Part shown: positions 18,901-28,000 of the stretch, piece after piece
Position numbering within the stretch: position 1 is the stretch's first letter
Layout of the letters: each line of letters opens with the position of its first letter
Assembly: GCA_949298405.1 (NCBI GenBank)
Contig: CASFWA010000001.1
Location: forward strand, 349,127-413,126
Direction: 5' to 3'
Source: an uncultured Pseudomonadota bacterium
GTDB lineage: Bacteria > Pseudomonadota > Alphaproteobacteria > Rs-D84
DNA: 64,000 bases
Program-made: the position numbers and the translations under genes
The notes under the pieces: generated by a model
Told to the model about the DNA's origin: nothing
Databases searched by the model: none
Seen by the model: only the letters and a program-made list of their open reading frames with translations

Positions 18901-19132
18901 CACGTGTAGAAACCCCGGTTGTCGCAGTATTAGTTGAACGCGATATCCCCGTACTAGTGTTTGTCTGTGGGGTTTGATTTGTTTGATTGGTTTGTCGGTT
19001 TGAAGAAACAACAGTGGCAGACGAACTACGACGTGTGGCGGCACGCGCAGCATCAACTTCTTCGTCCGCAATTGCACCGTGAAAACTAAATAGCGCAAGG
19101 ACTACAGAAAAAAGTAGTGTTATTCCTTTCAT
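15923..19132 (-). CDS. Large secreted protein: disordered N-terminal region, then cysteine-rich helical body
   Basis: 1069 residues from the ATG at 19132; the longer frame runs back into tRNA-Leu and is not used. Signal peptide MKGITLLFSVVLALFSFHGAIA. Residues 25-215 are Ser/Thr/Arg/Asn-rich and repetitive, probably unfolded. From about 220 a helical region with regularly spaced cysteine pairs begins (CREVYYSCMDEFC, KRCACS, CKKKMLDMLTDSSVC, CREVGRACIIQSC). A C-terminal segment (from about 850) has CRDTSCGPGF, SNCCKS and GNCCLQG. No described family recognised. Export, extensive disulphides and a long spacer suggest a surface or periplasmic structural protein. Confidence 0.75.
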   Translation of the reverse strand: MKGITLLFSVVLALFSFHGAIADEEVDAARAATRRSSSATVVSSNRQTNQTNQTPQTNTSTGISRSTNTATTGVSTRERNTNTRTNVVVRDNGTRTSTETENQTVSARATSNVQSRATISQNSVVSAPARTATVVRNALTSTSRTTGSVPVNSNSRGTTITASRNATVSPTISRTATTPTDSARRTTTTTYASNRISRSAVTAEEIRNRDYTKCREVYYSCMDEFCANKDSQLKRCACSSRINEFDDVKTQLNEVEEKLLDFNQRLLTVNMDKEDAEALFEATEGELAFQQEDTSDSKKLLDEIAKKLNTTFDDSNFNQNLSPISLSLNVDAAFDSVDSLLGASTTTKSGTELYRAALPVCREMALEVCSQDELDIVESGYQMAIEQDCNTVAKAYETQQDQAREKILEGSALLDMSRLDIYQKRNSDDILTCKKKMLDMLTDSSVCGSNLEKCLDISGKYIDPSTGEAILTIDLVNLGNLITRPDTNQTWTSAPGNDKFISYLDSKKKFLEPAMENCQDIADYVWDEFIEDALAQIKLAQESKLEEVRQSCTTLTTQCLSDTAKSIEDFDARALSIFGVEADKTVREMCSEVQNACTALLDSSTGGEIWNEGMTEIATDKTYETIMKTCREVGRACIIQSCKSISGNFGLCESIQTSVNRKSIINRTACWDEVVQCVASAGIDSINNITKELDKDGMLDADGRSFYSALYGTNSILTNKELYNDTIANSCIETAEGEEAKNCVFDICETECGLTKGIDTYTNANSTDCKICRLAEKVWGNCEAHPSTILRTENTHNMIKIPEDEDTLLSWFAKNTNTETQIDSCRDTSCGPGFTAYWDTTKQTTVCVSSANISDDNQICPTETYWRFSVGGYSNCCKSDTDTAGARDTFGNCCLQGTTLNNIRGVNWDTTNEYWKSTGTGSTIGSTDAPATVEGVGGELSKAQGLCLPDNAKFVVAVQLSDSYYGSGLGYVFCVGNITASDASSDAGYPSGQTLNCDGNYIIVNKGTGQYITPKYTDTNQYTPYPTNYYLEQDVGTQCKQTYRSGWKWLTNSDTQCSSQNPSNWIITY

Positions 19133-19202
19133 TCTTATGTTGATAATTTTAGCAAATTTATGAAAAGACGGGCAAGAAGAAAAACAAAAAAAATTGCTTT
19201 TT

Positions 19203-19287
19203 TGGTGCGGATAGGGGGACTTGAACCCCCAAGGTTTTATCCATAGCATCCTTAGTGCTACGCGTTTACCAGTTTCGCCATATCCGC
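19203..19287 (-). tRNA. tRNA-Leu (anticodon TAG)
   Basis: On the minus strand GCGGATA pairs with TATCCGC; the anticodon loop ACTAAGG gives TAG; a long variable arm, T-loop GTTCAAGT and encoded CCA follow. The long variable arm and total of 85 bases fit a class II leucine tRNA. Confidence 0.95.
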
Positions 19288-19364
19288 ATTATGTACAAGC
19301 ACGAACTTCTTAACGCGGCGGCACTACGCTTCGCTTCGTAGTCGCCATATCCGCATTATGTACA
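19275..19364. repeat. Direct repeat duplicating the 5' end of tRNA-Leu and its upstream flank
   Basis: A 23-bp sequence containing CCATATCCGCATTATG occurs at 19275-19297 and again at 19342-19364. Between them lies an inverted repeat ACTACG (19323-19328) / CGTAGT (19337-19342). The copy is a truncated tRNA start and cannot form a tRNA. Confidence 0.85.
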
Positions 19365-19474
19365 TTACGATGAATATACAGGACTTCAGAAATATAATCT
19401 TACAAAGAAGCGTTTTTATTTTCAAGATTTTTATGATACAATTATTTCGATATATAATTAAGGAAGGGTTAAGA

Positions 19475-20995
19475 ATGAGAAATTTACCTAGTTTTTTATT
19501 TAGATGTTCTTTGTTTGCATTCTTACCGGTTGCAGCAAATGCGGCTGGTACTTATTATACTGGATATTATCAATCGCCACAGCAAAGTTATTCAAGTCAG
19601 TCTTCTTATGCACAGCGTCAAACAGGGTATAGTCAGTATAATAGAAATTATACAACCCCGTCTTATTCTAGCACAAGATATACCCAAACAAATACAGGGG
19701 CGGCTACGGCAAATCAAGCAAGAACAAGTACTTCTTCTGCAACGACTTCAAGTAGTTCTTCTAAAAAAGGGTTCTGGTTGGATGCCGGGATATCACGCGA
19801 AACTGCTATGTGGCAGTTTGAAATGAAAAATGCGGGAAGTATTTTGCATTATGATAATTTATCATGGAATGTATTAGATGTCGCTGGCGGATATTCTTTT
19901 GATGTTGGAAGCATGAATTTAGCAATTGATGCAGGCTTAAAATATGGAATGCAGTCCGGTGAAAGTAGTATGATAGATGATGATGTGTCAAATGGTGGAA
20001 GTTCTGTTAGTTATTGTGAAAGTATAGATGAACAGGGAAATTGCATTAATCCACTTGGTACTAAATTTAGTAATGTTGTATCGCTGGGAACAAGCAAAGG
20101 TGGAACAATGCTTGGGTTTTATGCTGGTATTGGTTTAACTGATTTGTGGAAATGGGGAAATGTTAAGTTTACTCCTTCTGTTGGGTATAGGCATTTAAGT
20201 TATAATTTGAAAACTGAAAGTAATTATGGGTTGGCGGTTGATACTTGGACTTGTTTTGAATTAGCAAGTGGGGAATTACAATGTGATCCAATATTAATTT
20301 TTGTTGATAGTTCTGGTAATACAAATAGTGAAAGTATTCCAAATAGGGATAACCCTTATTATTCTATACCTGTCCCGGGTGGAAGTGTCGCAGTCGATAC
20401 AGAAGGAACATATTATTTTTATCAACCAGGAGAAAGCCATAACTATGATGTTGCTTGGTCTGGACCTTATGTCGCGTTAGATATGGATTATGTCATTAAT
20501 CAGAATAATGCGGTAAATGGACGCGTGGAATTGGGATTGCCGGGGTATACTGCAACTGGCGACCAGCCGTATCGTTTTGATTGGCAACATCCGAAAAGTG
20601 TCGAAGATAAGGCGGGAATTGGCTCGGGATTCCATTTTGGATTTGGGGCAAATTGGACAACTGCGATAACCAATTCTGTTGCATTGTCAATTGGGTTGAC
20701 GTATGATTATTATTCTGTACGTGGTGCAGATGCAATAACATACTTAAATGGGGATTTTTACACTACTGAATTAAATAGATTATTAGCTGGTGGAACTTAT
20801 GAACTAAATGGATATACATTAGATTATGGCAAAGGTTATTCTAGTGTAGAAGAAATGCTTGCGGATAGTGACTATGCTCAAACTATAGTTAATCTAGAGA
20901 ATAGTTGCCCAGGTTGGATATGTTCTGATGACGGTGAAATAGAGTCTTTCTATAAATCTATGGGGATTCGTGTCGGTATAAACGCAACATTTTAA
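19475..20995 (+). CDS. Omptin-like outer-membrane beta-barrel, possible surface protease
   Basis: 506 residues from the ATG at 19475 (AAGGAAGGG upstream). A signal peptide ends near ANAAG. Residues 25-100 are Tyr/Ser/Gln-rich. The barrel from about 105 recalls omptins: WQFEMKNAG..., a SMIDDDVSNGG segment where OmpT has its catalytic Asp pair (MVDQDW), a GYRHLSYNL strand, and YRFDWQHPKS where OmpT has its Asp/His pair. It ends in phenylalanine. Omptins are outer-membrane proteases that cut between basic residues. The match rests on motif order and spacing by eye; the protein is about 170 residues longer than OmpT because of the Tyr/Ser/Gln-rich region and longer loops. It precedes two exported-protein genes. 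Confidence 0.5.
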   Translation: MRNLPSFLFRCSLFAFLPVAANAAGTYYTGYYQSPQQSYSSQSSYAQRQTGYSQYNRNYTTPSYSSTRYTQTNTGAATANQARTSTSSATTSSSSSKKGFWLDAGISRETAMWQFEMKNAGSILHYDNLSWNVLDVAGGYSFDVGSMNLAIDAGLKYGMQSGESSMIDDDVSNGGSSVSYCESIDEQGNCINPLGTKFSNVVSLGTSKGGTMLGFYAGIGLTDLWKWGNVKFTPSVGYRHLSYNLKTESNYGLAVDTWTCFELASGELQCDPILIFVDSSGNTNSESIPNRDNPYYSIPVPGGSVAVDTEGTYYFYQPGESHNYDVAWSGPYVALDMDYVINQNNAVNGRVELGLPGYTATGDQPYRFDWQHPKSVEDKAGIGSGFHFGFGANWTTAITNSVALSIGLTYDYYSVRGADAITYLNGDFYTTELNRLLAGGTYELNGYTLDYGKGYSSVEEMLADSDYAQTIVNLENSCPGWICSDDGEIESFYKSMGIRVGINATF

Positions 20996-21018
20996 AAGTT
21001 AATTGTCGGAGTTAAATC

Positions 21019-21627
21019 GTGAAAAAAATTCTGTTTGCGGTCTTGTTTGTTAGTGCCTTTGTCGGGGCTGTTAGTGCAGCAGATTTATCTGGTACTGCGT
21101 CTGTTAATGTCACAAGCGATACGGCCGCAAATGCAAAAGATATGGCTTTTGATGAGGCACGAAGACAAATAATAACAGAATCTTTATCACAATATTCTAA
21201 TCAAGAACAGTTAAGGGCGGTAATTAATCAGACTTCTGGTGCTGACTTAACTAATTTAATTGCTTCGTCCAGTATCGAAGGGGAAAAGCAATCTGATACG
21301 ACTTATTCCGCAAATATTACAATGACAGTTGATAGAAATGCTGCTAAACAATGGATGACAGATAATAATATTCAGAATTGGTTAACAGATAATAATTCTG
21401 GGGATGTTTTTGTCTTACAGGCAGTAATGTCAGATAAAGTTGCTAATTGGATGGAACTTAAACAGATTGCCAGGGCGGAAGGGCTTGATTTAGCCACTAA
21501 ATATATAAATGGTAATCAGGTGACGGTTGAATTGCCTTTGAATAGTCGTACCGCATTTACTATCGCTATTCGTGAAAGAGGGTGGAGATTCTATGACCAA
21601 GATGGAATTCTGCGCATATGGAAGTAA
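21019..21627 (+). CDS. Exported protein of unknown function
   Basis: 202 residues from a GTG start preceded by TCGGAG. The signal peptide MKKILFAVLFVSAFVGAVSA is typical. The mature N-terminal part (ASVNVTSDTAANAKDMAFDEARRQII) resembles periplasmic domains of the DUF2066 kind, in which an alternating strand leads into an Ala-rich helix; this is only a loose resemblance. No cysteines and no membrane segment after the signal peptide. It starts 23 bases after the omptin-like gene and is probably cotranscribed with it. Confidence 0.65.
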   Translation: MKKILFAVLFVSAFVGAVSAADLSGTASVNVTSDTAANAKDMAFDEARRQIITESLSQYSNQEQLRAVINQTSGADLTNLIASSSIEGEKQSDTTYSANITMTVDRNAAKQWMTDNNIQNWLTDNNSGDVFVLQAVMSDKVANWMELKQIARAEGLDLATKYINGNQVTVELPLNSRTAFTIAIRERGWRFYDQDGILRIWK

Positions 21628-21701
21628 ATTCATATAGTGTTTTGGTTTGTTTTACTTGACTTTTTTATATTTTTATATACCTTGCCTCGTGGAATGAAGG
21701 A

Positions 21702-22574
21702 ATGAAAAGGTTTTTCGTATTTTTAGTGTTTTTGCTTTCTTTTGCACCCGCTGCGTGGGCTGATGCAGATGCAGAGGTTAGTACTGATGTTTCAAAATTG
21801 GTGCTTTCTATTCGTCGTATAGGGTTGGATTTATCAAAAACACAAGTTAGCAATGCTGCGGAATATGCGGATTCTCCTGTGTCTGCGTTAAATGCAACTA
21901 GCCAGGATTATATCAAAGGTGTTTTTGATACTATTTTGGAATATACTAAAAATAAGTTTAAGTGGGATAATAGTCTTTTTATGGAGTATGGAAGAACTAC
22001 TCTAAAACCTTATAATGCGCCAGAAACAACAGACGAAAACGCTGATAAAATTTTGTTTTCTAGTGATGTTTCTTATGCGTGCTGGGAATTCTCGGGGTTA
22101 AAATTTGGTCCAACCGTTCGTGGTGCATATGAAACTCAATTTGCAGATAGTACAGAATCTCCGCGACAGAATATTATTCGTTCTAGTGCGGGTATTTCTT
22201 TGTTCGATCATAAAATTGTTAAAAGTCTGTATTTAACCGGTGTTCATGAATATGATTTTACTTATGCTCATGAACAAAATAGCAAGTTAGGTGCAGAATT
22301 TGGATGGCGTTTGGAATATGTTGTGCGTAAAGGGGTAAAATTTTCTTTCGACGGTTATTATCGTGAATATTTTGACTATTCAGAATATATACCTACTGAT
22401 TTGGAACGGGATTTAAGCGCAGTTATAAGACTAGATACCAATTTATGGAATAAATTTTCTATGGGACCTTATGCGCAATATCGGTTGGCGAAAGCGCGCG
22501 GAACAGATTTGTATGGCAGTAATTTTATTTTCGGAATTTCTTTTAATTATATAACTAAATTTTTGCTGAATTAA
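21702..22574 (+). CDS. Putative outer-membrane beta-barrel protein
   Basis: 290 residues; GAAGGA precedes the ATG; signal peptide MKRFFVFLVFLLSFAPAAWA. After a helical stretch (residues 30-90) come alternating strands (DNSLFMEYGRTTL, SSDVSYACWEFSGLKFGPTVRGAYE, LGAEFGWRLEYVV, VKFSFDGYYREYF, MGPYAQYRLAKARG, FIFGISFNYITKFLLN). This pattern fits a barrel of about 10-12 strands, though the last residue is Asn instead of the usual aromatic. Convergent with pbpC. No specific family assigned. Confidence 0.65.
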   Translation: MKRFFVFLVFLLSFAPAAWADADAEVSTDVSKLVLSIRRIGLDLSKTQVSNAAEYADSPVSALNATSQDYIKGVFDTILEYTKNKFKWDNSLFMEYGRTTLKPYNAPETTDENADKILFSSDVSYACWEFSGLKFGPTVRGAYETQFADSTESPRQNIIRSSAGISLFDHKIVKSLYLTGVHEYDFTYAHEQNSKLGAEFGWRLEYVVRKGVKFSFDGYYREYFDYSEYIPTDLERDLSAVIRLDTNLWNKFSMGPYAQYRLAKARGTDLYGSNFIFGISFNYITKFLLN

Positions 22575-22619
22575 CGGCAATATGTTCAGGAAACTAATGT
22601 TTAATTAATTGATATATGT

Positions 22620-25031
22620 TTATTTTATTACGGTGAATGTTGCGTTGTTTGTTGCGCCTAATTCGTCCACTATCTTTAAATTATGTTTACCCATTTGCAC
22701 TGGTATTTGTAACGTTTGACCGGATACGCTGGTGCCTATTATGGCATCATCAAGAAACCAAAATATTTTTACATCTGGCATATCAGATACCGCTTTGAAA
22801 GATACTGTTTCATAATTTTTTTCGCTTGTTATGACTATTCTGGTGTCTGTTATCGGTGAGATTATAACAGGAACACTTCGTTCAGATGTTATATTATCAA
22901 GGTCGCATCCTGGCATAAATGGGGGAGGTGTGTTGCGTTTTATTCCTGCACGTCTAAACATATCTAAATATTCAGAATCCCAAAATTCAAATACCTTCAT
23001 TTCTGTGGTTGTGGAATCTCTGGTGCATGCGCGCAAACCCGTTTTTTTGTCTATGGGAACTGCACGATAGACAGAAGATGTTTCAATAGGGGATTTGCCA
23101 GGTATAAAATATGCTTTTATGGTTTTGGGGCAGTTTTTACCTGCAAGTCCCCCGACCTTGTCGCACATTTCAATTTGAGATATATTTAAATCAGAACGAA
23201 AGAAGTTATTGTTTTGTATAGGATTTCCATTACGCGCAAAATATTCAGATGTTTTGCGCGCCAAAGAAAAATATATTGGCGCAGCAGTTTTGGCGCCGCT
23301 AAACGCGTTATTAGGGCGGCCGTCAAAATTACCAACCCATACTATAAGTACATAGTCACCAAAAATTCCTGCGGTCCATGCATCGCGAAATGAAGAAGAT
23401 GTCCCTGTCTTCCAATAATGTATGATGTTTTCTGTCTGCTTTTTTGCAAATGGAATATTTGTTTGAGGAATTGATTGACGTGATAGCATATCAAGAACTA
23501 TGAAAAACGCTTCTGGTGATAAAATTTGTTGTTTTGTTTCTATCGGGGCCTCTAATTCTGTCTTTATTTTTTTGTGCTGCCCAAGATTTGCCATTGTCGA
23601 ATAAATTTCAGCGAGTTCCATCATGGATACTTCCGCACCACCTAGGGCTATTGATATTCCATAGTAGTCAGGTTGTTTCAGTTTTTTTACACCAGATTCT
23701 GATAATATTTTATAAAATTTCTGGGTGCCTATTTGTTTTAGTAAATTTATGGCAGGTATATTCCTGGAATGTGTTAGGGCATCTTTTGCTAAAACAGGCC
23801 CATAGAATTCATTGTCCGAATTTTCTGGTGCATAAACGCCAAAATTTATTTTAGCATCTTTTAATAATGTCATAGAATGAATATAACCTTCATCAACTGC
23901 CGCAGCGTAGATTAAAGGTTTTAATGTAGAACCAGGACTTCTTCTGGCATAAACACCATCGTTTTCGCCATAGATTTGTTTGTTGAAGTAATCCACAGAA
24001 CCTATGTACGATAAAACTTCCATAGTTTTATAATTTATTAGTATTGCAGATGCGTTTTCAACGCCAAATGATTTTCGTTTAATTATTTCGTTTTTCAGCG
24101 TTTGTTCCAATGATTTTTGTAAGTCTAAATCAAGTGTGGTTTTAATAATAGATTTTTGAGGCCCCATTTCATTCCAATAGTTATTGGCTTTACTGATTTC
24201 TTTGTTTACAAAATGTGGCGCAAAAAACGGCAGGTCTTTTGTCGTGTGCGCGTTTATCAGCATTTGACTGAATATTTCCAGACCTTTGTCTGACGGATAT
24301 TTCTGTGTCCAGCGTCTTACTAAATCTGCGCGCATATTCATTATATTATTTATACCTGTCTTGGTGTTTAAACCTCTTTTGCTGGGGTTTTGCGGAATGG
24401 TTGATAATGTTATCGCTTCTATTTTTGATAATTTGCTTGCTGGTTTTTCAAAATATATTAAAGATGCCGCACCTATGCTTTCTATGTTTCCACCGTATGG
24501 TGCCAAATTTAAATATGCTTCTAATATTTCATCTTTTGAATAGAATAAATCTATGTAAATTGCAGCGGCAATTTGTTTCAGTTTACCTTTTATTTCTGTG
24601 GTGTTCAAATCGTATTTCATGCGTGCAACTTGCATCGTTATAGTTGATGCGCCAGCAGGGTGGGGCGTACCTGATAAATAACTTTTGGTGGCCTTGATTA
24701 AAGAGATTGGATTTATACCAAAGTGATATTTGAAGTATTTATCTTCATATAAAATCGTCGCTTGTTGTACATAAGGGCTTATTTCTGATAGGGGGGTATA
24801 AATACGATATTTTTCATCCGCACTTAATGTCATGCGAAGCAGTTTGTCATTTCTATCATAGTAGGCTTTTGAAAAATGCGTATCGTTTAAAAGTGGTGGT
24901 GTAAAGAATAGTTTTATTATAATAAATGTAAAAATTAAAATAAAAACAACACTATACAAAACCCAATGACGTTGAAACGCCTTCTTCATCAAATGGGGGG
25001 TATTATTAAGTGATTTATAGGGTTGTATCAT
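22620..25031 (-). CDS. pbpC: Penicillin-binding protein 1C (transglycosylase and transpeptidase-like)
   Basis: 803 residues. Membrane anchor at 22-42. The GT51 glycosyltransferase domain has EDKYFKYHFGINP (Glu near 96). The transpeptidase domain carries STLK (368-371), SRN (422-424) and KTG (541-543), all intact. The C-terminal 150 residues form the BiPBP_C domain typical of PBP1C. The start overlaps the end of the alpha-2-macroglobulin gene by 17 bases, so translation is probably coupled; a second in-frame ATG at 24989 is possible. The pairing of pbpC with an alpha-2-macroglobulin gene is a known arrangement in Gram-negatives and is thought to link wall repair with protease defence. Confidence 0.93.
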   Translation of the reverse strand: MIQPYKSLNNTPHLMKKAFQRHWVLYSVVFILIFTFIIIKLFFTPPLLNDTHFSKAYYDRNDKLLRMTLSADEKYRIYTPLSEISPYVQQATILYEDKYFKYHFGINPISLIKATKSYLSGTPHPAGASTITMQVARMKYDLNTTEIKGKLKQIAAAIYIDLFYSKDEILEAYLNLAPYGGNIESIGAASLIYFEKPASKLSKIEAITLSTIPQNPSKRGLNTKTGINNIMNMRADLVRRWTQKYPSDKGLEIFSQMLINAHTTKDLPFFAPHFVNKEISKANNYWNEMGPQKSIIKTTLDLDLQKSLEQTLKNEIIKRKSFGVENASAILINYKTMEVLSYIGSVDYFNKQIYGENDGVYARRSPGSTLKPLIYAAAVDEGYIHSMTLLKDAKINFGVYAPENSDNEFYGPVLAKDALTHSRNIPAINLLKQIGTQKFYKILSESGVKKLKQPDYYGISIALGGAEVSMMELAEIYSTMANLGQHKKIKTELEAPIETKQQILSPEAFFIVLDMLSRQSIPQTNIPFAKKQTENIIHYWKTGTSSSFRDAWTAGIFGDYVLIVWVGNFDGRPNNAFSGAKTAAPIYFSLARKTSEYFARNGNPIQNNNFFRSDLNISQIEMCDKVGGLAGKNCPKTIKAYFIPGKSPIETSSVYRAVPIDKKTGLRACTRDSTTTEMKVFEFWDSEYLDMFRRAGIKRNTPPPFMPGCDLDNITSERSVPVIISPITDTRIVITSEKNYETVSFKAVSDMPDVKIFWFLDDAIIGTSVSGQTLQIPVQMGKHNLKIVDELGATNNATFTVIK

Positions 25032-28000
25032 TTAATATTTTTAAGGTGCCTGTATTCCCAGTTGCATTAATTTGCGGGTTATACATAGATTCTGCATGAA
25101 TAGGTGGTATCTGGAATGTTCCCGCTGTCCCTAATTGTGCAGTATATGTAAATTCTGTTCCTGTGCGAGATAAAGATGTATAAATAATCACTCTATCTTC
25201 TCGCATTTCAACAAATTCTGCATCATCGGTCACAGAATCTGTATCTGGTATTAAGCCACCTGGTAATAAATCAACAATTGCGACATTATTTACAAAATCT
25301 GTATTCCCGCGTGTCCTAGCAAAAATTTTGACTGTTATGGTATCGCCAATATTACCGGATTCTATGCGATTGCCGTTCTTGTCATAATATTCACGTATTA
25401 CTTCTAGTCCGTTTGATTCCGCTTTTGCTTCGATAGGATAACCTTGTTGTAGTAGAGCATAAAATAGTGGCGAATTTTTATTGCAATCCGGACATGTTAT
25501 TTGAAGCGATTTTCCATCAGATGGTAATGTTGCAACTATATAGCCCCCAATTGATTCGGTTTTTAAAGTTTGACCATCAGTAGAAATAGAAATTCCTTTT
25601 GCATTTGAAATGTCTTCTGCTTTTTTGCTGCTTGATGTTGCCATTATAACCGCCGCAGATGTATATGCGCTGTAATTGCCGTTATTTATATATCCCATTA
25701 TAGATTTTGAATCTGATATGCTTTGTACAGTGAAATACTTATTATTTAAATAATAGTAGTTTGCATCATTTGCAACATTGTTCATAAATTCAGATTCATA
25801 TTCGAATTTTTCTGTTCCAGAAAGTTTATAGTCTTGGATTAAACTTTCTGCTAAATCATCTTGTCTTAATATCTTATAAGAAGCCGCAATATATGCGCCA
25901 GATATCGTGTTTTTCCAATTTTTCATATTTTTATTTGCGTATTCTTCAAATAAATCTATATAACTTGTTGTGACATATCCATTCGTGCTAATCACATAAA
26001 CTGCAAATGCTGTTGCTTGGGCTGCATAATTATCTTCAATATTCCCACCAGCATAACTTCTTAGATAATTTATACCACGTGATAACATTTCTTTTGGAAC
26101 TGTAAATCCATTCTCTTTTGCAATTGTTAAGAACTGAACAACATATGCTGTTAAATATGCTGCTTCTGTATTTGATTCATTGTTCCTAGAAATTGTTTCA
26201 TTATCCCAAAGACTGAAAGAACCGTCATCGTTTTGTCTGTTTTTTAGCAAGTTTATCGCTTTTGATACTTTTTCAGAAGATTCTTTATATGTGGTCCCAA
26301 TTAATATGTCTTCTGGTGATAACGCATAAGGCAAAGTTTTTGATACAAGCTGTTCAGAGCAGGTGAATTCATATTCTGATAAATATTTAAATAAAGGAAC
26401 CGCAATTACAGACTGATTTTTAGAAATGTATAATTTCTTTGTACTGTATTCAGAATACATATCTATTTGAAAATTCTTTATTTCCGTTGAGTTTTTTGAT
26501 ATTTGGTATGCCTTTATTGCTGTTTTAAATGTTGTGATAGGACGGACAGATAATGTGCTATTCGTTTGTCTTGAAGATAGTTTTTTACCGTCAGAATTTT
26601 TAATTTCTGCGTTTATAGCAACTTCCGCGTTCCCTAGTTTTGCATTTGCTTGGGCAGTAAATTTAAATGTCTTTTCGCTGTCTTCTGGAACATTACCTGT
26701 TAAATCTTTGTTTGATGTTATAGAAATGTTTTCAGATGTTTGGGCGTTAAGGCTTGCTGTCGCATTCGCACCGCTGTTGTCTGTAAGATTTGATACGACT
26801 GCATTTATGTCAAATGTGTCATTGGGTGCAACAGCCAGTGGTAAATTTGCAGATATTATAATCGGTGATTGTATTTTTGTACTTGTATCTGCTGAACCGA
26901 TTGAGTTTTTATTTGCTGCAACTGCAAAGATTTTTATTTCTCCGTTAAAATATTCAGGAATATCAAAAGTTATTTCATTGTTTTCGTTTGCTTTTGTGTT
27001 GGTTATACCAGAGTAAAATGCGACAGGTGGTAAAGTCTTTCTGCCGAATGGGTTGGTTAAAATTTGATTCATTTCGCCGTCGAATGCTTCATAATCACCA
27101 CCACCAGTTTTAGCGAATTCACGTAGAATTTTATATTCTGGTAATAATAAGGATAAGATTTGATAAGTGTTTACTTGAAGTGCAGACTTTTTGAAAAAAT
27201 GCGCAAGTGGGTTAGGCATTTGATATTTTGCAACTTGTAAAATACCTTGGTTTACTGCAAAAATCATAACCTTTGCCGATTCGCTGGTTGAATAGTTTAT
27301 TTTTAATTTGTCGTTGCTTATGATTTCTGGTGCAGATAAATTTATCTTTATTTTTCTTTTGCTTATATCTGCGGTAAATGGTGCAACTGCATAAGTATAT
27401 GGTGATGTAAATATATCACGACTGTTTATATCGCGTACAAAAGATACATTAACATAACCCGTCCCTTCAAAATCTTTCGGAACACGAATCTTTTGTACAG
27501 AAGATGTTGTTTCTGCATTAAACCATTTATAGGCATAAACTTTGTCGCGCTCGATAGTTATTAAACCGGTACCTGTATAAGGGGCGGTTATATTAACTGA
27601 AATTTCTTGGTCAGGAGCGTATTCTGAACTGTCTAGTTTTATTTCCAGTTCTGCTTTTGTGTCTGTTTGTAGTGCGGCATTCCCATCGCCAGCAACAAAA
27701 TAATCTATGTTTGCTAGGATTTTATCAGATGCGTCTAAAATCTGTAAAATGTATGTGCCAGCATTTTTTGTGTCTAATGTGATTTCTAAACCGTTTTCAG
27801 GAATGTCCAAATTTGTTTGAGATATAATTTTGTCCTGTGTGACAGTTTGATATTTGTAATAATCATTGTAGTCTTTTACCAAACTTGTTAAATTTTCGCG
27901 TTTTATCAAGCGCTTGGTTAAACCATTGGCGATGATAGGATTGGCAGTATGGTCAAGTGCAACTATTTTTACATTCCTTTCGGAATTTAGTTTTATGTAA

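Noticed and set aside
19132-19249. N-terminal extension of the 15923 protein into tRNA-Leu
   Set aside because: The extension is translated tRNA sequence; a normal signal peptide begins at 19132.
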